NCBI GenBank assembly: GCA_018065365.1
Contig: JAGHTH010000071.1
Location: forward strand, 1-5,790
DNA from: Candidatus Coliplasma caballi
GTDB lineage: Bacteria > Bacillota > Clostridia > Oscillospirales > CAG-382
Reading direction: 5' to 3'
DNA: 5,790 nucleotides
This document shows, piece by piece, positions 1 through 5,790 of this stretch. A program made the position numbers and the translations under genes. Every line of letters begins with the position of its first letter. Within the stretch, counting starts at the first letter, position 1. The notes beneath the pieces were generated by a model. It had not been told where the DNA came from and searched no databases. It saw only the letters and a list, made by a program, of their open reading frames with translations.

Positions 1-206
1 CGGAATTCCGCGATCTCGCAGACACTCTCCTGAAAAATGGAAAGCGGCTGGGCAAAGGTCAGCTTCGGGTGCGGGTTGAAGCCCTCGGAAAACACCACGG
101 GCAACCCGCTGCGCAGCAGCAGACGGGTAAACGCGCGCTGCAGATCAAGGTGAGAGATATACCGTAAATTCCCGGTCTTTTCAAAGGTCGCGAATACGTA
201 GATCAT
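1..206 (-). CDS. TIGR03936/DUF2344-type radical-SAM-associated protein, N-terminal part, C-terminus outside window
   Basis: From the ATG at 206-204 the frame stays open to the left edge: 68 full codons, beginning MIYVFATFEKTGNLRYISHL. This carries the N-terminal hallmarks of the DUF2344 family: an F-x-K-x-G-type opening (FEKTG, 8-12), YISHLDLQRAF (16-26), RLLLRSGLPVVFSEGFNPHPK (28-48) and an FAQPL segment (51-55) before SVCE (61-64). The family is known mainly as the partner of TIGR03960 radical SAM proteins, adjacent or fused to them; its biochemical role is not established. The start lies 3 bases after the radical SAM stop codon, with an AGGGAGG site 9 bases upstream, so the two genes are almost certainly translated together. 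Full-length members are usually about 200-250 aa, so most of the protein lies outside the window. The family call is confident despite the short fragment because SHLD and SEGFNPHPK are so characteristic. Confidence 0.9.
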   Translation of the reverse strand, partial: MIYVFATFEKTGNLRYISHLDLQRAFTRLLLRSGLPVVFSEGFNPHPKLTFAQPLSIFQESVCEIAEF

Positions 207-209
207 CGC

Positions 210-2063
210 TCAGTTCCTCCCTTCCGTGCAGGAGCATTTGCCCTTGCAGAGTGTCAGCGCGCCGCAGCCGGAGCATTTCGTACGGCAGTCCGGCGTGGTC
301 TGTTCTTCCCGCGAGCGATGCCGCTCGTTTTTCAGAAACGCTTTGGTAACGCCGATGTCGATGAAATCCCACGGCAGCAGTTCATCCTCGCTCATTTCGC
401 GGTTCGCGTAGAACGCCGGATCGATGCCCAGCGACGCGAACAGTTCCATCCATGCGTCGTAGTCGAAATATTCGTCCCACGCGTCGAAACGGCGTCCCTG
501 TTTCACGCCCTCGGCAAGCGCTTTGCCGAGGCGGCGGTCGCCTTTCGCGAAAATGACTTCCAGACGCGACACGCGCGCGTCGTGATATTTATAGTCGATC
601 TTGCGGGTGCGGATCGAATCGCGCAGCAACTTTTGTTTGCGTTCGAGTTCCTCAAAATCGTCCTGCTTTTCCCATTGGAACGGCGTAAACGGCTTCGGCA
701 CGAAACAGGACACGGACACCGTTACGCCGACGGATTTCCCGCCGCGCTTTTTGGAGTAATACAGATCCACGATGCTCTGCGCAAGGTTTGCGATGCCGAC
801 GATATCCTCGTCGGTCTCGGTCGGCAGACCGTTCATAAAGTACAGTTTGAGCGAGTTGCGGCCGCCGTCGAACGCCTTGCCGCATGCCGTCATGATCTCG
901 TCTTCCGTAATGTTCTTGTTGATGACGTCGCGGAGCCGCTGCGTACCCGCTTCGGGCGCAAAGGTCAGCCCGCTCTTGCGCACGGACATGACTTTTTGCA
1001 TCAGTTCCTCGTAGAACGCGTCGATGCGCTGGGAGGGCAAAGACAAGCTGACCTGTTTCTCGTCCGTCCAGGCGAGCAGCTTGTCCATCAGTTCGGGCAG
1101 GCGCGGATAATCGCTGATGCTCAAAGAGGTCAGCGAAATTTCGGAATATCCGGTGTTCCGGATCGACGCCTGCGCGCAGGCATCCAGATTCTCCGGCGAT
1201 TTGTCGCGGTACGGGCGATAGATCATGCCCGCCTGACAGAACCGACATCCGCGAATGCAGCCGCGCGTTACTTCCAGCATCACGCGGTCGTGTACCACGT
1301 CCAGATACGGAAGCGGCGATTTTTCGGGGAAATTCACGGTGTCGAGGTCTTCGATGATGCGTTTGCGCACCGTTTTCGGAACGCCGTCGCGGTTCGGCTC
1401 GAAAGAGGGTAACGTCCCGTCGTCGTTGTAGGAAACGTCATAGAATTTCGGGACGTAAAAGCCCTCCAGCTCGGTCGCGACGCGATAGAGGAATTCTTCC
1501 CGCGGTACGCCCTCTTTCCTGCATTTGCGATAGAGTTCCACGAGTTCGACGAGCGCTTCTTCGCCCTCTCCGATCGAGAAAACGTCCACGAAGTCGGCGA
1601 GCGGCTCGGGGTTATAAGCGCAGGGCCCTCCCGCGACGATCAGCGGGTATTCTTCGTCTCGCTCCCGGCTTTCCATCGGAATTCCGGCAAGGGAAAGCAT
1701 ATTCAGCACGTTCGTGTAGCAAAGTTCGTATTGCAGCGTGAACAGCAGCAGATCGAATTTTCCGAGCGGATCGCCCGATTCGAGCGCGAACAGCGGCACG
1801 TTCTTTTCTTTCAACTGCGCTTCCATATCCGGCCACGGCGCGTAACTGCGCTCGCAGAACACACCCTTCGTTTTGTTGAAGCAGTCGATGAGGATCCGCA
1901 TTCCGAGGTTGGACATACCGATCTCGTAACTGTCCGGGAAGCAGAAGCACAGCCGCGTATCCACGTCGGCGGGATCTTTTTCGTCGCTGTTCCACTCTCC
2001 GCCCGTATATCTGCCGGGCTTCTCCACGTTTTTCAGAAGTTCCGCATATCTGTCGTCTTTCAT
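210..2063 (-). CDS. TIGR03960-type B12-binding-like radical SAM protein, function unknown
   Basis: 617 aa from the ATG at 2063-2061. Radical SAM enzymes cleave S-adenosylmethionine with a [4Fe-4S] cluster; the substrate of this family is not known. The cluster motif CIRGCRFC (C269, C273, C276; CX3CX2C) is plain, preceded by VMLEVTRG. Other matches to the family: PDSYEIGMSNLG (43-54), GGPCAYNPEPLADF (145-158) and SIGEGE in a Rossmann-like, B12-binding-type N-terminal region (about 30-185); LPSQRIDAF (342-350), GLTFAPEAGTQRLR (365-378) and GLPTETDEDI (412-421) in the radical SAM barrel; FVPKPFTPFQW (454-464); and GDRRL (508-512) after it. No DxHxxG cobalamin ligand motif is seen, so real B12 binding is doubtful. 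The last 25 residues hold six cysteines (593, 597, 600, 606, 610, 612), possibly a second metal site. The start is chosen from the ATGA overlap with uvrA and an upstream GAAGGAG; the earlier ATG at 2111 would run 16 codons through the uvrA end and has less support. It is coupled to the downstream DUF2344 gene, the usual partner. Confidence 0.93.
   Translation of the reverse strand: MKDDRYAELLKNVEKPGRYTGGEWNSDEKDPADVDTRLCFCFPDSYEIGMSNLGMRILIDCFNKTKGVFCERSYAPWPDMEAQLKEKNVPLFALESGDPLGKFDLLLFTLQYELCYTNVLNMLSLAGIPMESRERDEEYPLIVAGGPCAYNPEPLADFVDVFSIGEGEEALVELVELYRKCRKEGVPREEFLYRVATELEGFYVPKFYDVSYNDDGTLPSFEPNRDGVPKTVRKRIIEDLDTVNFPEKSPLPYLDVVHDRVMLEVTRGCIRGCRFCQAGMIYRPYRDKSPENLDACAQASIRNTGYSEISLTSLSISDYPRLPELMDKLLAWTDEKQVSLSLPSQRIDAFYEELMQKVMSVRKSGLTFAPEAGTQRLRDVINKNITEDEIMTACGKAFDGGRNSLKLYFMNGLPTETDEDIVGIANLAQSIVDLYYSKKRGGKSVGVTVSVSCFVPKPFTPFQWEKQDDFEELERKQKLLRDSIRTRKIDYKYHDARVSRLEVIFAKGDRRLGKALAEGVKQGRRFDAWDEYFDYDAWMELFASLGIDPAFYANREMSEDELLPWDFIDIGVTKAFLKNERHRSREEQTTPDCRTKCSGCGALTLCKGKCSCTEGRN
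216..222 (-). promoter_or_regulatory. Ribosome binding site of the DUF2344 gene
   Basis: AGGGAGG on the minus strand, 9 bases before the ATG at 206 and inside the final codons of the radical SAM gene. It fixes the start of the truncated DUF2344 gene and shows that this short open frame is a translated gene rather than chance. Confidence 0.8.
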
Positions 2064-4864
2064 TTTTTCAGCATCTCCTTCAGATAGTGTCCGGTATAGC
2101 TTTCTTCGCACGCCGCGACTTCCTCGGGCGTTCCGCAGACCAGCACCCGTCCGCCGTTGTCCCCGCCCTCGGGGCCCATGTCGATCAGGTAATCGGCGGT
2201 TTTGATGAGGTCGAGATTGTGTTCGATGACCACGACCGTATTGCCGGCATCGACCAACCGCTGCAGAACGGCGCGGAGCTGATCCACGTCGAACGCGTGC
2301 AGACCGGTCGTCGGCTCGTCCAGCACGTACAGCGTTCTGCCGGTCGCGACGCGGGACAGTTCGGCGGCAAGCTTGACGCGCTGCGCCTCGCCGCCCGAAA
2401 GGGTGTTGGACGGCTGCCCGATCTTGATATATCCGAGTCCGACGTCCTGAAGCGTCTTGAGTTTTCTCGAAATGGAGCGATAGACCGAGAAGAATTCCAC
2501 GCCCTCGTCAACGGTCATTTCGAGCACGTCGTAAATGGTCTTTCCTTTGTATTTGACTTCCAGCGTTTCACGGTTGTAGCGTTTGCCTTTGCAGACGTCG
2601 CAGGTTACGTACACGTCGGGCAGAAAGTGCATCTCGATCAGGTTAGTGCCGTCGCCCTGGCACGCTTCGCAGCGGCCGCCTTTGACGTTGAACGAGAATC
2701 TGCCGTCCTTATATCCGCGCGCCTTGGCTTCCGGCGTCGCGGCGAACACGCTGCGGATCTCCGAAAACAGCCCGATATACGTCGCGGGGTTGGAGCGCGG
2801 CGTTCTGCCGATCGGCGCCTGGTCGATCTGGATGACCTTGTCGATCATTTCCGTCCCGAGCACCGTGTCGTGCTTGCCGGGAATGACCGCCATCCGACCG
2901 AGCTTCCGCGCCAGCGCACGATACAGCACGAGATTGACCAGCGAGGACTTTCCGGAGCCGGAAACGCCGGTTACGCAGATGAACGTTCCGAGCGGGAAAT
3001 CGACCGTAATGTTCTTCAGATTGTTTTCCCGTGCGCCGACCACGGTCAGTTTGTTTCCGTTGCCGGTTCTGCGTACAGACGGAACTTCGATTTTGCGTTT
3101 GCCGGTCAAAAACTGTCCCGTAATCGAATTCTCGCACTTTCCGATCCCGTCGGGCGTTCCTGCATAGATGATCTCGCCGCCGTGAATGCCGGCGCGCGGA
3201 CCTACGTCAACCAGAAAGTCGGCATTCTGCATCGTTTCTTCGTCGTGTTCGACCACGATCACGGTATTTCCGAGGTCGCGGAGTTGTTTTAAGGTATTGA
3301 TCAGTTTGATGTTGTCCCGTTGATGCAGACCGATGCTCGGCTCATCGAGAATATACAGCACGCCCATCAGCGAAGATCCGATCTGCGTCGCCAGACGGAT
3401 GCGCTGCGCTTCGCCGCCCGAAAGGGAGCCGGATTTTCGCGACAGCGTCAGATAATCCAGTCCGACACTCATCAAAAAGTTCAGCCGGGCGTTGATCTCC
3501 TTGCGGATCTCGGCGGCAATTTTGGCTTCCGTCGCCGAAAGCGTGAGCGTGCGGATGAATTCCAGCGCGCTTCCGACCGATCTTCCGCAGAAGGCCATAA
3601 TGTCTTCCCCGCCCACCGTTACGGCGAGCGACGCGGGCTTCAGCCGGCGTCCCTTACAGGCGGGGCAGGGTACGTTTTCCATAAACGATTCGTAATATTC
3701 GCGGATCTCAAACGACGTATTGGTATCGTAACGCCGCTGAATGATCCCGATCACGCCGTCGAATTTCGGCTCTCCGGGCGAGCGGTGCCGGTTCGCGTTG
3801 CCGTACATCAGCACGTCAAACGCCTCGGGAGAATAATTTTGGATCGGCGTATGGATGTCAAAACCGTATTTTTTCCCGATCAATTCGATATACTGCCCGT
3901 AGTAACTGTCGTTTTCGACCGTTTTGAAGCCGTTGCAGGTGATCGCGCCGCCGTAGAGCGACAGCGATTTGTCGGGGATCAGTTTTTCGGGCGTCAGCAC
4001 GAAATTCTCGCCCAGCCCGTTGCACGCTTCACAGGCGCCGGCGGGGTTGTTGAACGAGAACATCCGCGGCTCAAGTTCGCCGATCGAAATGCCGTGCGTT
4101 TTGCAGGCGTAGTTCTGCGAGAACGTCAGTTCCTCGGCTTCCTCCCCCATCGTTACGATGCGCACCAGCCCCTCCGCGAGCTTGGACGCGTTTTCCACGC
4201 TGTCGGTCAGGCGCGTCTGGATGTCGGGTTTCATCACGAGGCGGTCCACCACCACGTCGATGTCGTGCTTGAGGTTTTTATCCAGCGCGATGCGCTCGCC
4301 GAGATCGTATAAACTCCCGTCCACACGGACGCGGACGTAGCCGCTCTTGCGGGCGTCTTCCAGCACCTTATCGTGCATTCCTTTTTTTGCGTTGACGACC
4401 GGCGCCATGACCATGAAACGCGTTCCCTCGGGAAGTTCCATGATGCGATCCACGATCTCGTCCACGGACTGCTGCTTGATGACCTCGCCGCAGATCGGGC
4501 AATGCGGAATGCCGATGCGTGCGTAGAGCAGACGCAGATAGTCGTAAATCTCGGTTACCGTTCCGACCGTGGAACGCGGGTTTTTGGAAGTCGTTTTCTG
4601 GTCGATCGAGATCGCAGGAGAAAGTCCGTCGATCGAATCCACGTCGGGCTTGTCCAGCTGCCCGAGGAACATTCTGGCGTAGGACGAGAGCGACTGCACG
4701 AAACGGCGGTGTCCCTCGGCGTAGATCGTATCGAACGCCAGAGAAGATTTGCCCGATCCGGAAAGCCCCGTGAATACCACGAGCTTGTCCCGCGGGATCG
4801 AGAGCGAAACGTTTTTGAGATTGTGGACGCGGGCGCCCTTGACGATCAGTTCAGCAGATGCCAT
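2060..4864 (-). CDS. uvrA: UvrABC system protein A (excinuclease ATPase subunit UvrA), complete
   Basis: UvrA is the cytoplasmic, dimeric ABC-type ATPase that scans DNA for bulky lesions and loads UvrB. The 934 aa compare with 940 in E. coli, so the gene is full length. Module I has Walker A GLSGSGKS (33-40), signature LSGGE (481-485) and Walker B ILDEP (505-509). Module II has Walker A GVSGSGKS (633-640), LSGGE (822-826) and VLDEP (847-851). Metal-binding cysteines: CPIC (122-125); C254/H257/C278/C281, bracketing ELEPRMFSFNNPAGAC; CPAC (400-403); and C732/C735/C755/C758, bracketing EMHFLPDVYVTC. One ligand of the second site is His where E. coli has Cys. The protein stops at GHYLKEMLKK, with no glycine-rich tail. 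The start is the ATG at 4864-4862 (MASAELIVKGARVHNLKN), chosen because UvrA homology begins there and a GGGGAG site lies 7 bases upstream; the frame stays open another 26 codons, but that stretch overlaps uvrB and does not look like UvrA. The TGA overlaps the next start as ATGA. Confidence 0.99.
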   Translation of the reverse strand: MASAELIVKGARVHNLKNVSLSIPRDKLVVFTGLSGSGKSSLAFDTIYAEGHRRFVQSLSSYARMFLGQLDKPDVDSIDGLSPAISIDQKTTSKNPRSTVGTVTEIYDYLRLLYARIGIPHCPICGEVIKQQSVDEIVDRIMELPEGTRFMVMAPVVNAKKGMHDKVLEDARKSGYVRVRVDGSLYDLGERIALDKNLKHDIDVVVDRLVMKPDIQTRLTDSVENASKLAEGLVRIVTMGEEAEELTFSQNYACKTHGISIGELEPRMFSFNNPAGACEACNGLGENFVLTPEKLIPDKSLSLYGGAITCNGFKTVENDSYYGQYIELIGKKYGFDIHTPIQNYSPEAFDVLMYGNANRHRSPGEPKFDGVIGIIQRRYDTNTSFEIREYYESFMENVPCPACKGRRLKPASLAVTVGGEDIMAFCGRSVGSALEFIRTLTLSATEAKIAAEIRKEINARLNFLMSVGLDYLTLSRKSGSLSGGEAQRIRLATQIGSSLMGVLYILDEPSIGLHQRDNIKLINTLKQLRDLGNTVIVVEHDEETMQNADFLVDVGPRAGIHGGEIIYAGTPDGIGKCENSITGQFLTGKRKIEVPSVRRTGNGNKLTVVGARENNLKNITVDFPLGTFICVTGVSGSGKSSLVNLVLYRALARKLGRMAVIPGKHDTVLGTEMIDKVIQIDQAPIGRTPRSNPATYIGLFSEIRSVFAATPEAKARGYKDGRFSFNVKGGRCEACQGDGTNLIEMHFLPDVYVTCDVCKGKRYNRETLEVKYKGKTIYDVLEMTVDEGVEFFSVYRSISRKLKTLQDVGLGYIKIGQPSNTLSGGEAQRVKLAAELSRVATGRTLYVLDEPTTGLHAFDVDQLRAVLQRLVDAGNTVVVIEHNLDLIKTADYLIDMGPEGGDNGGRVLVCGTPEEVAACEESYTGHYLKEMLKK
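2075..2081 (-). promoter_or_regulatory. Ribosome binding site of the radical SAM gene
   Basis: GAAGGAG on the minus strand, inside the 3' end of uvrA, followed by an 11-base spacer to the ATG at 2063. The spacer is slightly long, but the ATGA stop/start overlap (2063-2060) would allow re-initiation by ribosomes finishing uvrA. It supports the start at 2063 rather than 2111. Confidence 0.72.
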
Positions 4865-4865
4865 G

Positions 4866-5790
4866 TCATTTCTCCCCCAACAGACGACGGATGCGGTCGC
4901 GCAATGCCGCCGCCGTTTCAAAATCAAGTTCTTTCGCCGCACGTTTCATTTCGGCGGTCAACGCTTCGACCAACTTGCTGCGTTGTGCCTTGGTCATCTT
5001 CGCGTTGGTGTCGTGTTCCGCTTTCATGGCGATCGAGATCGGCGCGCGGATCTCTTTGATGATCGTCTTCGGAACGATCCCGTTTTGTTCGTTGTACGCG
5101 CTTTGTATTTTGCGGCGCCGTTCGGTTTCGGCGATCGCGCGGTTCATGGAATCGGTGCGGCGGTCGGCGTACATGATGACCTTGCCCTCCGCGTTTCGCG
5201 CCGCGCGTCCGATCGTCTGGATCAGGGACGTTTCGCTACGCAAAAACCCTTCTTTGTCGGCGTCGAGGATCGCGACCAGCGAAACTTCCGGCAGGTCAAG
5301 TCCTTCCCGCAGAAGATTGATGCCGACCAGCACGTCGAATTCGCCCTCGCGGAGTCCCCGCAGAATGTCCATGCGTTCCATCGTGTCGATGTCGAAATGC
5401 ATATACCGCGTGCGGATGCCGTTTACCGTAAAATACTCCGAAAGATCCTCCGCCATCTTGCGCGTCAGCGTCGTAACCAGAACGCGCTCGCCTTTTTCGG
5501 CGCGGATCCGGATCTCTCCCGCAAGGTCGTCGATCTGCCCTTCGGTCGGGCGCACCTCGACTTCGGGATCCAGCAGTCCGGTCGGTCGGATGATCTGCTC
5601 GGCGATCTGCGTCGCGAGCCCTTTTTCGTAGTCGTTCGGTGTCGCGGAAAAATAGACGGTCTGCCGTCTCTGCGCGTTGAATTCGTCAAAATACAGCGGG
5701 CGGTTATCGTACGCCGACGGAAGCCGGAAACCGTAATCCACCAGATTGCGCTTGCGCGCGGTGTCTCCGCCGCTCATGCCGCGCACCTGC
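4866..5790 (-). CDS. uvrB: UvrABC system protein B (excinuclease subunit UvrB), C-terminal part, N-terminus outside window
   Basis: UvrB is the helicase-like subunit of nucleotide excision repair: UvrA loads it at a lesion, it verifies the damage using ATP, and it recruits UvrC. The window holds about 308 codons; by comparison with E. coli UvrB (673 aa) roughly 345 N-terminal residues, including Walker A, the beta-hairpin and the DESH box, lie beyond the right edge. Counting from the codon at 5786, visible landmarks are LVDYGFRLPSAYDNRP (15-30), SATP (47-50), RPTGLLDP (67-74), helicase motif IV VLVTTLTRKMAEDL (102-115), motif V VLVGINLLREGLD (152-164), LDADKEGFLRSE (174-185), motif VI SLIQTIGRAARN (187-198) and a C-terminal UVR domain (about 266-303, LDFETAAALRDRIRRL) that contacts UvrC. 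The frame stays open to the edge, so the GTG at 5786 is not a real start. The TGA at 4868-4866 lies one base before the uvrA ATG. One variation: HFDIDT where many UvrBs have HSDIDT. Identity is essentially certain. Confidence 0.98.
   Translation of the reverse strand, partial: QVRGMSGGDTARKRNLVDYGFRLPSAYDNRPLYFDEFNAQRRQTVYFSATPNDYEKGLATQIAEQIIRPTGLLDPEVEVRPTEGQIDDLAGEIRIRAEKGERVLVTTLTRKMAEDLSEYFTVNGIRTRYMHFDIDTMERMDILRGLREGEFDVLVGINLLREGLDLPEVSLVAILDADKEGFLRSETSLIQTIGRAARNAEGKVIMYADRRTDSMNRAIAETERRRKIQSAYNEQNGIVPKTIIKEIRAPISIAMKAEHDTNAKMTKAQRSKLVEALTAEMKRAAKELDFETAAALRDRIRRLLGEK
4872..4878 (-). promoter_or_regulatory. Ribosome binding site of uvrA
   Basis: On the minus strand GGGGGAG ends 7 bases before the ATG at 4864. 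It lies within the last codons of uvrB (encoding Gly-Glu), and the uvrB TGA sits between it and the start, an arrangement typical of translational coupling. It supports the 934-codon start over the upstream in-frame ATG at 4942. Confidence 0.8.

Noticed and set aside
318..1412. Plus-strand open frame of 364 codons
   Set aside because: It is fully antisense to the radical SAM gene, whose protein has clear family motifs. The translation is Arg/Ala/His-rich with no recognisable domain; avoidance of TTA, CTA and TCA codons on the sense strand leaves the opposite strand open.
2064..2111. 16-codon N-terminal extension of the radical SAM protein from the ATG at 2111
   Set aside because: It lies inside the end of uvrA, while the ATG at 2063 forms the classic ATGA overlap with an upstream GAAGGAG.
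2087..3292. Plus-strand open frame of 401 codons
   Set aside because: Antisense to uvrA module II, with no convincing RBS or known motifs and a composition typical of shadow frames.
3320..4312. Plus-strand open frame of 330 codons
   Set aside because: Antisense to uvrA module I. Same reasoning: the frame is kept open by sense-strand codon bias.
2700..4800. Internal similarity between the two halves of uvrA (SGSGKSS, LSGGEAQR, LDEP occur twice)
   Set aside because: This is the ancient tandem ABC-module architecture of every UvrA, not a recent repeat.
4865..4942. 26-codon N-terminal extension of uvrA from the ATG at 4942
   Set aside because: It overlaps the uvrB UVR domain in another frame, looks unlike UvrA, and the ATG at 4864 has a strong RBS and the canonical UvrA N-terminus.
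4858..5631. Plus-strand open frame of 257 codons, and another at 4373-5059
   Set aside because: They run antisense across uvrB and the uvrA/uvrB junction. The translations are Ser/Arg-rich low-complexity shadows without domain signals.

Overview
The window is a gene-dense, entirely co-directional piece of a bacterial chromosome. All real genes read on the minus strand, so in transcription order the window runs from its right edge to its left. G+C looks moderately high (roughly 55-60% by eye). The UvrA/UvrB sequence style, the strong Shine-Dalgarno motifs and the paired radical SAM/DUF2344 genes fit a Bacillota (Clostridia-type) anaerobe or a relative. This is an inference from gene content only; no rRNA or other taxonomic marker is present.

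Layout, in transcription order: (1) 5790-4866, the C-terminal half of uvrB, cut by the window edge; (2) 4864-2060, complete uvrA, 934 codons; (3) 2063-210, a complete 617-codon TIGR03960-type radical SAM protein with a B12-binding-like N-terminal region and a Cys-rich tail; (4) 206-1, the first 68 codons of a TIGR03936/DUF2344-type radical-SAM-associated protein, cut by the left edge. The junctions are extremely tight: a 1-base gap (uvrB/uvrA), a 4-base ATGA overlap (uvrA/radical SAM) and a 3-base gap (radical SAM/DUF2344). Each downstream gene has a recognisable purine-rich ribosome binding site inside the end of the gene before it. There is no room for a promoter or terminator between them, so they very probably form one translationally coupled transcript whose promoter lies upstream of uvrB, outside the window.

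Functionally, UvrB and UvrA are the damage-recognition part of nucleotide excision repair. UvrA (an ABC ATPase dimer) finds distorted DNA and loads UvrB, which then recruits UvrC; uvrC is not in the window. The two downstream genes form a widely conserved pair of unknown function, in other bacteria often adjacent or fused and often near rng/rplU/rpmA. Their coupling to uvrBA here is the most interesting contextual point. I see no mobile element, CRISPR array, RNA gene or clearly new system. The long plus-strand ORFs are antisense shadows of the real genes.
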